Assembly: GCA_016808115.1 (NCBI GenBank)
Contig: JAEQBH010000136.1
Location: 744,001-808,000 of the forward strand
Reading direction: 5' to 3'
From: Tetrastigma voinierianum
Lineage: Eukaryota > Streptophyta > Magnoliopsida > Vitales > Vitaceae
DNA length: 64,000 bases
In this document: positions 1 to 11,960 of the stretch, in pieces
Numbering within the stretch: the first letter of the stretch is position 1
How the letters are laid out: every line of letters begins with the position of its first letter
The notes under the pieces: generated by a model
Seen by the model: only the letters and a program-made list of their open reading frames with translations
Databases searched by the model: none
Told to the model about the DNA's origin: nothing
Position numbers and translations under genes: made by a program

Positions 1-1190
1 GCAAAGACCCGAGGACAAAGAATTCATGGAAGGTTCTTGGAAACCTTTCTTCGTCACATTCTATACATTTTTTTAAAAATTTATGGTATTTTTTGAAAAC
101 CCATTAAACGATGTTATTCTAAGAAATCTTTAATGTAGCTTATCAATGAAGGGTGAGCTTAACCTGTTACTTTCGCTTTCTCTAAAAAGGTCAATTGGAA
201 GCGGAATTCAAACGGTCGCTGAGTGGATAAATTCATACTACAACCATATCTTAGAACTGAAGTCTGCTTGCCCCCATAGATAGGATAACACAAGCCTCCT
301 TCAATTTAATCGGTATCTCAATCTACAAGTTGAGCAGACTTCTCCCTTTCCTTGATTAGAATCTTAGCTAACACGGGATTAGGATTGTTTTGCCGAACTG
401 AGACGATACCTCTAAACATTAAACTGATAATTAAGTAGATGGTCCTTGTACCTCGGGAACACACTTCTGCTGTCACCCAGAAGAGAACCTTGAAGTCAAA
501 GGTTAGAACAATCACCTAATGTATTGGAGTGACATTTAAAGTTTATTAGTTCTAAATATATTAGTAAAACATACCCCAAGTTACTGCTTATGTGCTCTTA
601 GGAATCTCCATCTATGTGTCACTCAGAGGGCTTCTTGAAAATCAGAGCATAGATACAACTCTATTCTAGGTATAATCCACTGATATCAAGAACAGTTCAC
701 TACATGAACATATACCAATTAAATCAATCTAGTTTTCAAAACCCAAAACAATCATTTAAATGCTACAAATCATAACCAGAACACCTAGCCCATTCCCAAC
801 AGGAGCTTAGCCTTCCATTACTGGTTCACATACATCAACAATTAGTTGGCCAAACAAATTCATTGAATCTGTAAACAAAACTGAAGTAAAAGGTTCCAGA
901 AAATAGTCCATAAATAATTCTAGAAAAACCTTGAAGTTCAGATAGAAAATGGAACTAAATATTCATTGAATACCACTCGAAATTACACTCAGATCAATTA
1001 TTCCAAATCTAAGAAAAGAAAGATAAAAGAAAAATTAGAAGAAAATAAAATAAAATATGAAAATAAAAATCTCTAAAAAACAGAAAATCGCTAATCTACT
1101 CCTATCTACTATAAAAACTACTCCCTAGCCCCCTCTTCTCTTATTTTTCACTGCCCTAAATATTTCTATTTATAGGCTCATTAAGTACTA
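1..1190 (-). mobile_element. Athila/Tat-like LTR fragment, reverse strand
   Basis: Read on the minus strand, this stretch is a diverged copy of the LTR sequence at about 15240-16140. Shared landmarks are the block CCCTCTGAGTGACA (minus strand near 620-640; forward at 15736) and the block GGCTTGTGTTATCC followed by 'tctatggggacaagc' (minus strand near 265-295; forward at 16019). A TATA-like box lies on the minus strand at 1167-1174, as expected for the U3/R boundary. The fragment runs off the left edge of the window. The short ORFs in it are not conserved and I do not treat them as genes. The right limit is uncertain because U3 is poorly conserved between copies. Confidence 0.6.
1167..1174 (-). 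promoter_or_regulatory. TATA-like box of the reverse LTR
   Basis: The plus strand reads TATTTATA, so the minus strand reads TATAAATA in the context 'gcctataaatag'. This is the same context as the TATA box of the related forward LTR at 15243. The match between copies supports it as the LTR promoter. Confidence 0.5.
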
Positions 1191-1513
1191 AATGACCTGT
1201 GTTGATTTACGGGTTTCTATGTGCCTTTCCCCTCGCGAATGCTCCTCGTGGGACCACGCATTTTGGACCATGGCCAGCCTCGTCTCTAATTTTTAGCATT
1301 GTGTACAAAGATAGGGGAGCTTCATACTCGAGGCTCTACACAGATCCGAGGGATCTCCCCGGTTCGCCTTCCTCCGAGTCACACATGAGACCGCGCTAAT
1401 ACACTTTCCGAGGAGAAGGTCCAAGGTTAAATCGCAAGGACCCAGCCCGAGCGCAGATCATTCCCCGTTGATGCCGAGGTTCATTATCAGACGATGGTAC
1501 CGTAGTGGCATAA
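1191..1513. other. Unassigned, probably U3 of the left LTR plus a junction
   Basis: This 320-base stretch is richer in GC than its surroundings. It probably holds the U3 part of the reverse LTR and the junction to the chromovirus fragment that starts at 1514. I see no conserved coding sequence and could not fix the junction. Confidence 0.35.
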
Positions 1514-2997
1514 TTGATAGCGAGACCGGAGATGTTGAACCGAGTGCCAGAAGCACAAAAGAGAGATGGAAAGATTTTTGCCATAGTAAATCAGATTGGA
1601 AATGGTAAAGAGACCGAGTTTATAGTGAACGAAAATGGAGTTTTGTATTATAAGGATTGGGTTTGTGTATCCGATGGTAATGATTTGAGGAAACCCATAC
1701 TTGAAGAGGCACACAATGGATCTTTTTTTATCCATCCAGGTAGCACAAAGATGTATCAAGATTTAAAAATGTCATTCTGGTGGTCCGGAATGAAAAGAGA
1801 TGTATCAGAGTTTGTAACCAAGTGTTTGGTGTGTCAAAGAGTAAAGGTAGAGCATCAAGTTCTTCTACCTTATTAAAAACTATCGTATCACGAGTGGAAA
1901 TGGGACCGAATCACCATGGATTTTGTAGTTGTCAAGTTACCTTCATTGACAAGAAGGAAGCATACAACTCGGGCCATCGTGAGAGACCGATCACCAAGTC
2001 AAATTTCTTTCACTTTCTACTAGTGAGAACTGACTACGCCCGCTGATAAGTTAGTAGAGCCATCAATGAAATAGTTCTACTACATGGGACTCCTCGTATC
2101 CATTATTTCTGTAATTTCAAGATCCGATGTTTACTCGAGATTTTAGGAAAATTCCAAGAGGCCTCGGGGCACTCCATCGAATTTCATCACTGCTCCACCC
2201 GTGACGAACGGGAGTCACCAGAGAGAGTGATCCGCATTCGAAGATATGTTAAGGAGTAGTGTGATCGACTTCATGAGGGTAGTCGGGATCAACACACATT
2301 CCTTAGTTGAATTTGTGTACAATAAATAGCTTCAATCAAGTATTAGAATGGCGCCCTCACGAGGCTTTATATGGAAGAAATGTGTAGAACATCGCTTGGT
2401 GTTAGACGGAATTGAGCTTAAAAGAAAGTAGATTGGGGTCTTGACTTGATAGTACAAGAGATTGAAGAAAAGTTAAAATGATTAGAGAGAGATTGAAAGT
2501 GGCCAATTTATAGACGTAAATCATCTGCCGACATGAAAAGAAAAGATATTCGATATGAGATCGGCGAGAAAGTGTTTTTGAAAGTATCGCCTTGGAAGAA
2601 GGTAATGAGATTTGGGAAAAAGGGCAAGTTGATCCCTAGATTCATTGGTCCATATGAGGTGATTGAAAAAGCGTGTCCAGTAGCATACCGTTTAGCCTTA
2701 CAGGAGGACTTGGAAAAGATCCACAATGTTTTCCATGTTTCGATGTTGAGGAGGTACCGATAAGACCCATCGCACGTAGTCTCTTCGGAGACAATTGAGC
2801 TTAAATCGTATTTGACATTTGAAGAAGAGCCAATAGAGATCTTGGCTCGGGAAGTGAAAGAATTACGGAACAAGAAGATTTCATTAGTCAAAGTGTTATA
2901 GAGAAACCACAAGACCGAAGAAACTACTTGGGAAAGTGAAGAAACGATGTGGCAACAATATCCACAACTGTTTGAAGAAGGTAAATTTCGAGGATGA
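1514..2997 (+). pseudogene. Chromovirus (Ty3/gypsy) pol remnant: integrase and chromodomain
   Basis: This is the C-terminal part of a chromovirus polyprotein. The 120-residue ORF at 1514-1876 carries the integrase zinc-binding HHCC region: an AH and an HPG histidine, then CLVCQ near its end. The integrase core (about 1880-2480) is recognisable only in pieces over several frames, with many stops. The ORF at 2533-2763 is the integrase C-terminal GPY/F-type module (PRFIGPYEVI, then NVFHVSMLRRY). The same frame continues after a TAA at 2761 into a chromodomain (EPIEILAREVK, then ETTWESEETMWQQYP). A TAG near 2898 replaces a tryptophan codon expected from the family. The frame ends with TGA at 2995, just before the polypurine tract. 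The 5' half of pol is absent. Non-functional. Confidence 0.85.
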
Positions 2998-3006
2998 AAT
3001 ATTCTT

Positions 3007-3020
3007 AAGTGGGGGAGAGT
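3007..3020 (+). promoter_or_regulatory. Polypurine tract before the chromovirus 3' LTR
   Basis: The purine-rich run 'aagtgggggagagt' directly precedes the TGTAACGCCCC start of the LTR and follows the end of the chromodomain frame by about 10 bases. That is the normal site of plus-strand priming in this family. Confidence 0.8.
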
Positions 3021-6000
3021 TGTAACGCCCCAAAAATACCCTAGAATTTTTATAATAATTTTATTATATATTCCAGGTATTAATTGAGCTAAACTTGGGT
3101 TTTTCCAGGAAAACTGATAAATTATGAAAAGTGAAATGAATATGTGAGGATATGATTAAATATTATATGCTAAAATGAGAAATTGATTGAATATGGTACA
3201 AACTAAAATAGGTGTGATGAAATTAATTATGTATTTAAGAACCTAAGGGTCAAGAATAGAATGTTAAATGCTAAAGTGAATTAAGTGGATAAAATGAAAG
3301 TGAAATGAAGACCAAAAAGGAGAAATATAAGAATGTGGAATTTGTGTGTAAGCCAAACATGGCTCCACACTTGTAATGAAGAATAAGACCAAATGTGGAA
3401 ACATAGAAATTCCCACTTGTGCAAAAACATTTTGAGAGAGGGAGAGGAGAAAAGGTTAGGGCTTGGAAATAGTTGGAGATTTGTGTGAATCTCTCCACGC
3501 TTGTTCAAGATCTCAAGTAAAGGCGAAGTTATGAAAAAGGCTAAGGCTTCAAGTGCAAAGGGATTTGAGGTAAAAACCAAACCCTAGATTTCTTTAAATG
3601 ATGTTTGTTAGAAAACCTCAATCCATCCATGGGTTTTGCTCATGGTTGGTTTAGGATGATATTAGGATGTTATTGGGAGTGATTCCCATGTTTTGTTTTG
3701 GGATTTTGGGGTGATTTTGGAGAAAAATCGCAAAAGAGGAAAACTGGAAAAATATGGGCATTTCGGCGCTCTCACGTCAAATTATGAACCCATGTTGCGT
3801 GCAGAGCTCTATATGCCAAGAAGATGGGATGCCCTGTTAATGACGAGGTCGAGGTGCCAAAATGGCACCCCTCAAAGGTTGAAATATCTAGCTTCGATGG
3901 ATATATTTACATTCTTGCATTTTATGGATATACTCTGGATATATCGAGATATGTCGGTGGATATTTTTTATGAATATCGATATATCGAAAAAATTAACAA
4001 AAATACTTTGAAATTCATAAAAATACTTTTTAAAAGTGTAAAATGACATTAATAATCAAATATATACATCGAATGAGTTTTTTTTAAAATCAAATGAAGA
4101 TCGATGTGACTAATTGCAACATTTGATGGATATATCACCAAAGACACACTATACCAAGACACATGGTGTTCGATTATATTGATTATAAGATCGAACATGT
4201 CATGAATAAATGTCTTGACTTATTTACAACTTCTTATGGATAGAAATTCTGGGTTCATCCACATACTGCTTTCAAATATTAACTAACATGAAAAATTAAT
4301 TTATTAATATATTATTACTAAATTAAACTAATTTGAAAATATAGAAAATCTCATATAATACTATAAATTTATAATATGTATACAATTTATATTAACTAAT
4401 ATATAACTTGATTTTAAAATTAACGGTCATGAAATGTTAATTTATTAATATATTATTACTAAATTAACTAATTTAAAATATTAAACTAATATATAGTTAT
4501 TTAAGAGATATCACAAAGAAAATTTTTTGGAGTGAAATGAAGATTGGATATTGGTAGAGAGAATTTATGATCAAATTGAATGATTTTAGAGATATTTATA
4601 GATTTTTGGGGTCAAAATAACCGTGATGGCCATATTCGTAATTTAATTATAGCCGTTGGATTTAATTTCCTTGTGCAAATATGGTCATTTTGATATATTT
4701 CCGATATCCCTATATATCTCGATATATTCCGAGTATTTTACCGATATTCTTCCGAGAGCATTCGATATTTACCGATATTTCCGATATATCTCCGATATTT
4801 GAAGCAAAATCAATACGCTACAAGGCAGTGTTTTACTTCATCAAATTTCTCACGGAATTTCGTCCGATATCGATATATCATAAATATCGCCGATATTTCC
4901 GACTAATGATGCCTCAGAACGATTTTCTCGTGACAAAATCGCTTCGAAAGGGGTCCGATATCCGAGAGACGCCGAGCATCGGCCGACATCCGAAGCCCCA
5001 ATCCTTGCTCCTGCATTCCATGGCATAGCAAAGCTATGTCGTAGTGAAGGCCTACGCCGCGGCGTAGACACTGTTCACAGAGGGCAAAATTTTGGATTTT
5101 TGTTCTGAAAGTCTCATATTCATACACCGATAGTTTGAGGACCCTAATAAATGATTAATGGGGGTTCAAATAAGGATAAAACTAATGAAAAATGTACTGT
5201 ACCTCACCACCAATATTTGTTAAGTGTGAGTAGTGCTAGTTTACTAAATGTGATGTGTGTGATTTACTAGGGGTCAGTGAGGATCACCTAACCTAGGACT
5301 GAGACTGAAGGCAAAGCAAAAAGAAAAAGACAGATTGGTTTTTTCTATCTTTTCATATTATCGTTTCAAGATTTGAAATGTTTGTTCTAAATGAATAAGA
5401 AAAACATATTGATTTATTTTAATTGATTTGAGGCAATTGATTGTGAAATGTTTGCATATGAAAATTGCATGAGTATTGAAAATGAACTCTTTATACAATG
5501 TACATATTGTACTGTATTTTGCAATAAAGAATTTGAACGCCCTTAATAGAATGTTAACCGTTTAATTCGCATTAAGGATAGATTGGTATACCAATAAGGG
5601 TCAAATTAGTAGTACTACGAACAAACGTATTGATGTGTCACTTTAATCGCCAGCTCTAGAAGGATGTGACGGTAGTAGGCAAACATTTAATTGATTTTTA
5701 ATAACTGGCCAAGAGAGCTCGTGCTGAGATCGAATCGTGTTATAAAACAAATGTTTTATATCGCCTACAGCCTAGCTTTAATCAAGTACTCGTGATTCCG
5801 ATATCTCGTATATCGAAAAACATAGGTTAAATTCAAGTATACAAAACTTAATTGATTTTTAGATTGTTGACATATTGGTATTGAAAAGCATGATTGCAAA
5901 TTGAAATGAAAAGAGCATTGTAAAATACATGATTTGGTTATAAATGATTTATTGCATATGAAAACGTATATTTGGAATGATCAATGAACTATAAATGATT

Positions 6001-6591
6001 GATATGAAAAATATATGTGTTGTATTGACATTGATCATCCAAAAAGATTTGAAAGTTTTGTTTAGTAAAATTTCATGATTTTACTTAAACTGAATCAAAA
6101 GAATGGAATTGTATAGAACCACTGAGCATGAAAATGCTTAGCGTATTGTTTTTATCAATGCGTAGGTACCGAGTGATAGATAGTGATTGAAAGCGGACCT
6201 AAGGTCAAGGAGCTCAGAGTCATTTAGAAAGTTCTAGAAGTATGCTCTGTCACATGCATTCTCACCATTTTTTAGCATGACATTGGTTTATAAACAAAAG
6301 GAGTTCAACTTCGAAATTATTTTTGTACCTATATCTGAATACGATTTTGGATATTATGATGTAAACGGCATAACATTCCATTTTTGGTTAAATGCATATT
6401 TTGTAAAAGAATTGCATTGAATTTGTAAATGTTTATGGGCTTGCCCCAAATTAAAATCGCTTCCGCTAAGATTTGCCAATTGAAATGTAACGCTTCCATC
6501 GTGAGCCACCTTGATAAAGTAATATAAAGGGTATCCGAGCATCCCGGGATACTCTACTCGACCTCAATTGGGTCAGCCGAAAGGTGCTACA
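3021..6591 (+). mobile_element. Chromovirus 3' LTR (TGTAACGCCCC family) with an internal insertion
   Basis: The LTR begins TGTAACGCCCC right after the polypurine tract and ends AGGTGCTACA at 6591, an imperfect inverted repeat of the start. Beyond the end, the sequence is a different element's protease region, so this is the outer edge of the chromovirus. Blocks are shared with the LTRs at 7349, 9832 and 38446: 'gaggtaaaaaccaaaccctag' region at 3567, 'aataaatgattaatgggggt' at 5144, and 'gaatttgaacgccc' at 5529 (shared with 12353). About 1.1 kb (near 3882-5000) has no counterpart in the other copies and is annotated separately. No target duplication can be tested because the 5' LTR is missing. 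Confidence 0.8.
3882..5000. mobile_element. Possible non-autonomous DNA transposon inserted in the LTR
   Basis: Compared with the sister LTR at 39200, the block 'gccaaaatggcacccct' is followed here by about 1.1 kb of foreign sequence before 'gaaggcctacgccgc' resumes. The foreign part has AT-rich sequence in the middle and ends rich in GATAT/ATCGATATATCGA words in inverted arrangement: left end near 3900-4000, right end near 4680-4915. This resembles a decayed terminal-inverted-repeat element. ORFs at 3693-4046 and 4681-5028 read through these words and have no recognised domain. Exact ends, superfamily and target duplication are not determined. Confidence 0.45.
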
Positions 6592-7348
6592 ACTGGAGCT
6601 GCTTAGATGTGAAGAAAGGAGAACTCACTCTCAAGGTTGGGGAAGAAGCAGTACACTTCAACCTGAACAAAAGCCTAAAATGGTATGAATGTGAAAGTAC
6701 AGATTGTAAGACTGTAGAAACAATAGTTCCCATCAGTCCTGAACTGATTTTTGGTTGTAATTTTCAGAATTCAATGAATGAAAATATGATGAATTTCCAG
6801 TATCTTGAGGATCTTGATTGTGATTTTCTAAATTCTAAATGTGATTTAAAAGAGACAGTCTTAATTTTGATTGAGAATAGTACATAAAAATCAAGCAGCA
6901 ATGAAGAGAAGGCAAAAGAAATAGAAACAAGTTTAGAAGGGTTAACCTTGAAGGAATCACCCAAACACTTGAAGTATGCTTAGGACCCGTAAATGGTACA
7001 ACTGTGGATTATATCGGGCCAGATTAACTGTGTTTGAAGAATAGAACCGTGAGATTCTCTTTAAAATACATGAAGCAATTGCTTGGTCAATAAAAGATTT
7101 GAAAGGAATCCTTCTATTTGAATACATAAAATCCTCTTAGAGGAAAATGCAAAGACCTCTATTGAACAGAAGACTGAATCGAATAATGAAAGAAGTTGTC
7201 AGAAAAGAAGTACTGAAATTGTTGAATGCATGCTTTATATGTGCAATCTCAAACAACACTTAGGTAAGCCCAGTTCATGTGGTTCCTAAGAAAGGTGGAT
7301 TCATTATAATTAGAAATGAGAAGAATAAATGATTCTTCCAAGAACTGT
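6592..7348 (+). pseudogene. H1, part 1: Athila/Tat-like protease end and start of RT
   Basis: The ORF at 6609-6887 (KKGELTLKVGEEAVHFNLN near its start) is the end of the aspartic-protease region of Athila/Tat-like polyproteins. Nearly the same sequence recurs in H2 at 20199-20260. After a stop at 6885 the linker to RT continues in fragments (LKESPKHLKYA, then HKILLEENAKT near 7125-7160). The left side is cut by the chromovirus LTR ending at 6591 and the right side by the LTR starting at 7349. The frame resumes at about 9655. Many stops make it non-functional. Confidence 0.75.
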
Positions 7349-9654
7349 TGTAACGCCCCAAAAATGCCCTAGAATTTTTATAATAATTTTATTATATATT
7401 CCGTATGACTGAGTTAACTGGGTTTTTCCGAAAATGACTCAACCCTAAATAAACCTGCTTTAAAAGGGCAAATTTGAAAATTTGTAAATTTTTAAATTTG
7501 TAAAAAAGGACCTAAGGGTCTAATGAGAATGAGCTTAAATGCCAAGTAAATTAAATGATAAATGAAAGTGAAATGAAGAGTTAAAATGCCAAAAATGAGA
7601 AATGGGATTTATTGTGTAAGCCAAGCAAGGCTTTAAGGAAATAAGGGATATTAGACCACATTTGGTCTTAGAAGGCTCATTTGAGCCAAAAACGTTTTTG
7701 AGATCAAAGAGAGAGAGAGGAGAAAGCTAGGGTTTTGGGAGGAAGTGATTTTGGTGGGAGTTCTTCCCATTTTTTTGGTGCATAAGTGATCAAGAAGGAA
7801 GAAAAAGGCTAGGGCTTCAAGTGCAAAGAGATTTCAAGGTAAGAACCAAACCCTAGATTTCTTTAAATGATGTTATTAGAAAACCCTAATCCATCTATGG
7901 TTTTGCTCATATTGGCTTAGATGACTTTAGAAACCATGAGAGTGATTCCCATGATTTTTTTTTTTTTTTTGAGATTTTGAGTGATTTTTTGAGAAAATAG
8001 CAAAGAGGAAAAAAAAACTAGGCAAACACGGGCTCTTATGTCGCAGCGTAGGGTGCCCTCACCGTGATGCAGGCCGGGTGCCACATGCCACCCCCTCGGC
8101 ACGTGCCACGCGAGCAAAGCTACGCCACGGCAGACATTGCTCACCGAGAGCAAATTCTCGATTTTGTTCCTAATGTCTTGTATATGTACATCAATAGTTT
8201 AAGGACCCTAATAAATGATTAATGGGGGTTCAAATAAGAATTAAAACTAATTGAAAATAAAATTACATACGTCACACGGCTGCTTAATCGCTCTTTGGCG
8301 TAATTTAGTGTCTTAACCCAAGACAGTTAACGAAGAATAATCGCAATTCACTAAAAATGTATAATAATTGTTTATCCACTAGAAGTGGTGTAATTGTTAT
8401 TGAGTAGGGAAGAGTGAGGATCACCTAACCTAGGACCGAGATCGAAGGGAAGGAAACGAGAGCCAACAACTTCGGTTTGTTCACCGACCTTTTATCCTTA
8501 TTTCAATTGTTTTGGTAGTATACCAAATAAATCAAATGGTTTATATTGAACGGTATATTCAAAATGATATTAGAGTATATGGATTTGAAAATGAGATAAT
8601 TGAAATGTGTGAGTGATTAATCAAATTGTAAACGAATTGGTCAATTCTTGACATCTTGAGTTGAATCGATATACCGAACGACCAACATGGCGGGATTCAC
8701 CAACTGAATCTGTCATGATGGCAACCCGAAATTTTCCAATGTCCTACTTTACAGGATTTTTAAAGAATTCCAAGACTGGCCATGATGGTGAGGCACACTT
8801 AAATGTCCCACTTGGCGAGATGCACCAATCGACATTCGTCTTGATGGCGTATGACATTTAAATACCACATGTCGGGGTGCACCAATCGGCATCTGGCATG
8901 ATGGGAGACCGAAATTGTGAAATGTGTAAGCACATTACCGATCGATAAATGACTCCGGATTCACCGAACTTAATCCAGTGAATGGAATTGTGTATAGACA
9001 AAGTGAGATAACTAAATTTGATATGTGAAAATGAGATTTATAAACTTAATACGTCCTTAGGAGTATATGTTTTCATGATTTGAGTTAAATGATTTGTTGC
9101 ATGTGGAATTGCATATTTTGATATGATCAATGATTTGTAAAGTGAAATCATGTGGAAATGAATAAGCAAGAGTATAGTTTGATATAAAAGGCATGATTTT
9201 ATGATAAATGCATGTCATGTTAAACTGAAAATTGGAATAGAACTGTATAGAACCACTAAGCATGAAAATGCTTAGCGTATATTTTTTATCTATGCGCAAG
9301 TTTCGAGTAAACAGGAAAGAGGCAAGATCAAGAAGCGTAGAGTCATAGAGAAAGTTTCGGCGTATAAGTATATACACCGTCATTTGCATATCATTTCTTT
9401 TGAACATGTGAAATTTTGCGAACAAAAGAGTTAAACTCTGAACTATTGTTTTGTGTATCATTTTGTAAAGGCAAGATACGCCATTTTGTAATGAATTGTA
9501 TAAGAGTAAATGTTTATGGGCCTACCATTTGAAAATGCTTCCGTGTAATTGAAAACTCTAAAAGGAAATGACATAAATAAATGTTTTGTTAAGATAAATG
9601 AAAACGGTAAGAGTAAACTGGGCTCGGTTCGATCCGCACCGGTCGGACTGTAAA
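7349..9654 (+). mobile_element. Chromovirus-type LTR (TGTAACGCCCC family) inserted in H1
   Basis: It starts TGTAACGCCCC at 7349. It shares with the LTR at 3021 the 'ggtaagaaccaaaccctag' block (7839), 'ccctaataaatgattaatgg' (8206) and the 'cactaagcatgaaaatgctt' region (9252). It ends near 9654, where the H1 RT frame resumes. No internal coding region is present, so it is probably a solo LTR left by recombination. A clear target duplication is not visible. Between 8650 and 8960 there are about four degenerate copies of a unit containing 'atggcgggattcaccaactg'. ORFs here are LTR shadows. Confidence 0.75.
8650..8960 (+). repeat. Degenerate short tandem repeats in the LTR
   Basis: The words 'gggattcaccaactgaatc', 'gagatgcaccaatcgacatt' and 'ggggtgcaccaatcggcatc' recur at intervals of roughly 75-130 bases. 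A related repeat is found in the sister LTR at 39770-39900 (CGGGATTCAC plus TAACTG). Copies differ by indels. Confidence 0.5.
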
Positions 9655-9831
9655 TAAAGAACCGATGTGATGGAGGGTTTGCATTGACTTCAGAAAATTG
9701 AAAACTACAACCAGAAAGGATCACTATCCTTTACCCTTTATTGATCAAATGCTGGATAGGTTAGCAAGACACCCCTATTTTTGTTTTCTTGATGGATATT
9801 TTGAAAATAACCAGATTGCCATAGCCCCTGA
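9655..9831 (+). pseudogene. H1, part 2: reverse transcriptase fragment
   Basis: In one frame the sequence reads WRVCIDFRKLK, then TRKDHYPLPFIDQMLDRL, then FCFLDGYFENNQIAIAP. These are the conserved RT blocks of gypsy elements. The first catalytic aspartate (FLDGY) is present. The frame is cut immediately after the IAIAP block by the LTR at 9832 and resumes at 13250 with DQEKTTFTYPYG. The two LTR insertions therefore bracket a 177-base RT island. Confidence 0.85.
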
Positions 9832-10504
9832 TGTAACGCCCCAAAAATACCTTAGAATTTTTATAATAAAAATTATTATATATTTCGGGTATAATCGCCA
9901 ATCTCAAGCTCGAATTGTTAGATGAATATTGATTAAATGATTATTGAATCCGGAAATAAACCCAAGTGAAAAAGAGAAAATATGGAAATTGTAAATGGGG
10001 ACCTAAGGGTCAATTGTAAGTAAGTTTATATGTCTAAGTGAAATTAGGAGAAATAAATGAGCAAGGGGAAAACAATAGAGATCAATGAAGAATAATAGAG
10101 AAATGGAGGGACCTAAATATAAAAAGAAATAAAGAAAAAGAAGAAAAAAATCAAGGAAAGGGCATGTGGCATGTAGGAAAGAGGGAGGAAGCTTCCTCCT
10201 TTTTAAAATACGATTAAGAGTGATCCATAAGAAAAGGAAAACAGAGAAAAGGGAGAGTTAGAGAGAGAGGCTCTACCTTCTCTCTAGATTTTCCGACGAC
10301 TGACCATGTGTCTCCTGGCGGGCAAGAGGGAGTCCTTCCGTGACAAGAGCTGTAAGTAGAGATTGAACGGGGGAGTTTCACAAACTCCAGGAGGTAGGTC
10401 TTTCTCCTACTTTGGTTATTTTCACCCTAAGGGCTGTGTGGTGGTTATCTGTCTTAGGGGAATGTTGGTTGTATTTTAAACCATGGGAAGCTGCCACATT
10501 GTGG

Positions 10505-10880
10505 TAGTGCGCATTAACCGGACCTTAGAGCTGATTTTTGGGTAAGAAATAAAGGGAATTTGGTAGTGGGTCCTTCTGGGAAATTGTAGCCACATCAATG
10601 AACCTAATGTTAGGCTTTTTAATTTCTCAATTTGGACCTCTATAGACCAAGTTATGGTGCTTTTACCGAGGTTAGCCTGGGCCTTGGCCAGACAGCCGCT
10701 CACATTCAAAGTTAGCTACCGGACCTTAGAGCTGATTCGGGGCACAGTTAAGGGAATTTGGTAGTGATTCCTTCTAGTAAATTGTATCCTCATCAATGAA
10801 ATTGATTTTGGGCTTTTGAATTTCTCAATTCGGACCTCTGTAGACCAAGTTATGGTCCTTTTACTGAGGTTAGCCTGTAG
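10505..10880 (+). repeat. Two-copy tandem repeat, about 205-base unit
   Basis: Two adjacent copies each run from 'accggaccttagagctgatt' (10518 and 10720) through 'ggaatttggtagtg' and 'gtagaccaagttatgg' to 'gaggttagcctg'. The second copy is slightly shorter. Both lie inside the LTR at 9832-13249. Confidence 0.8.
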
Positions 10881-10989
10881 AGGTCGTCAACAGAGGCCAC
10901 CCGCAGGAGGCCGGCAAGATGCAGAGTTAGCGTGAGGTCGCCCGTAGAGGCCGCAGAGTCGGCCGCTAGGAGGCCAGCCAGGCCAAAGG

Positions 10990-11960
10990 TCAGCTCAGCC
11001 AGAGGTCAGCTCGGAGCTTAGGTAGCTCAAGTCAGCTCGGCTGGGTGTGACTACGCATGACCTCCAACTTCGGAAGGTCATAACTCCTTCATCCGAACTC
11101 TGTTTCGGGTGTTCTTGGACTCTATGGAAAGCCCATTGAGTCAAGAATTCATTCATATGCCTGAGGAGGATAGAAGATGTTAGACCGAGGTTCCAAACCA
11201 AGTTTACCGAGGTCAGGTAAGCTTAGTCAGCTCGGCTGGGTGTGACTACGTATGACCTCCAACTTCGGAAGGTCATAACTCCTTCGTCCGAACTCGTTGG
11301 GGGTGCCTTGACTCTATGGAGCCCCATTGAGTCAATCCATTCATATGCCTCGAGGAGGAAGACATCGTGTGGCCAGACCTGAGGTGTCGGGATTGAGCTT
11401 CACTCGAGGTCAGTCGCCGTTGTGACTATCAGATGACCTCCAACCCCTAAGGCTCATAACCTTCGTCCTCGAACTCTGCCGGTGTTCTCGACTCTATGGA
11501 AAACCCATTGAGTCAAGAATCCATTCATATGCCTGAGGAGGATATCAGGTGTCAGACAGAGGTGTCAGACCGAGTTTACCGAGGTGTCAGACCGAGTTTA
11601 CCGAGGTCAGGCCGCCCTCGCTTAGTCTCAGTCACCGGCTGGTGTGACTACGCATGACCTCCAACTTCTAAGGCTTGCACTTCGTCCGAACTCCGTTTCG
11701 GGTGTTCTTGGACAGTATGGAAAGTCCATTGAGTCAAGAATTCATTCATATGCCTAAGGAGGATAGAAGATGTTAGACTAAGGCGTAATCGAAGCCATCG
11801 AGGTCATCAGCTCAGTACCAGTCAACTTCCTACTGGTGTGACTACGCATGACCTCCAACTTCGGTCATAACTCCTTCGTCCGAACTGCTGCGTTCTCGGG
11901 CTCTGCGGAAAGCCCATTGATTCAAGAATCCATCTATATATAGCTTGTTGAAATTGGAAC
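10990..11960 (+). repeat. About five-copy tandem repeat, 180-200-base unit
   Basis: Five units carry the words 'tgtgactacgcatgacctcc', 'tcataactccttcgtccgaa' and 'gcccattgagtcaagaat'. The first words start near 11046, 11238, 11421, 11642 and 11837. Units differ by many short indels and the last is truncated. The minus-strand ORF at 10995-11201 is a shadow of this array. Confidence 0.8.

Noticed and set aside
9057..9461. A 134-residue minus-strand ORF
   Set aside because: Lies within a chromovirus LTR, opposite to its orientation, with no conserved motif and biased AT-rich composition.
10990..11960. The many short indels between repeat units, considered as sequencing or assembly noise
   Set aside because: They could be, but similar indels occur in single-copy pol remnants, so decay of old elements explains them equally well; raw reads would be needed to decide.
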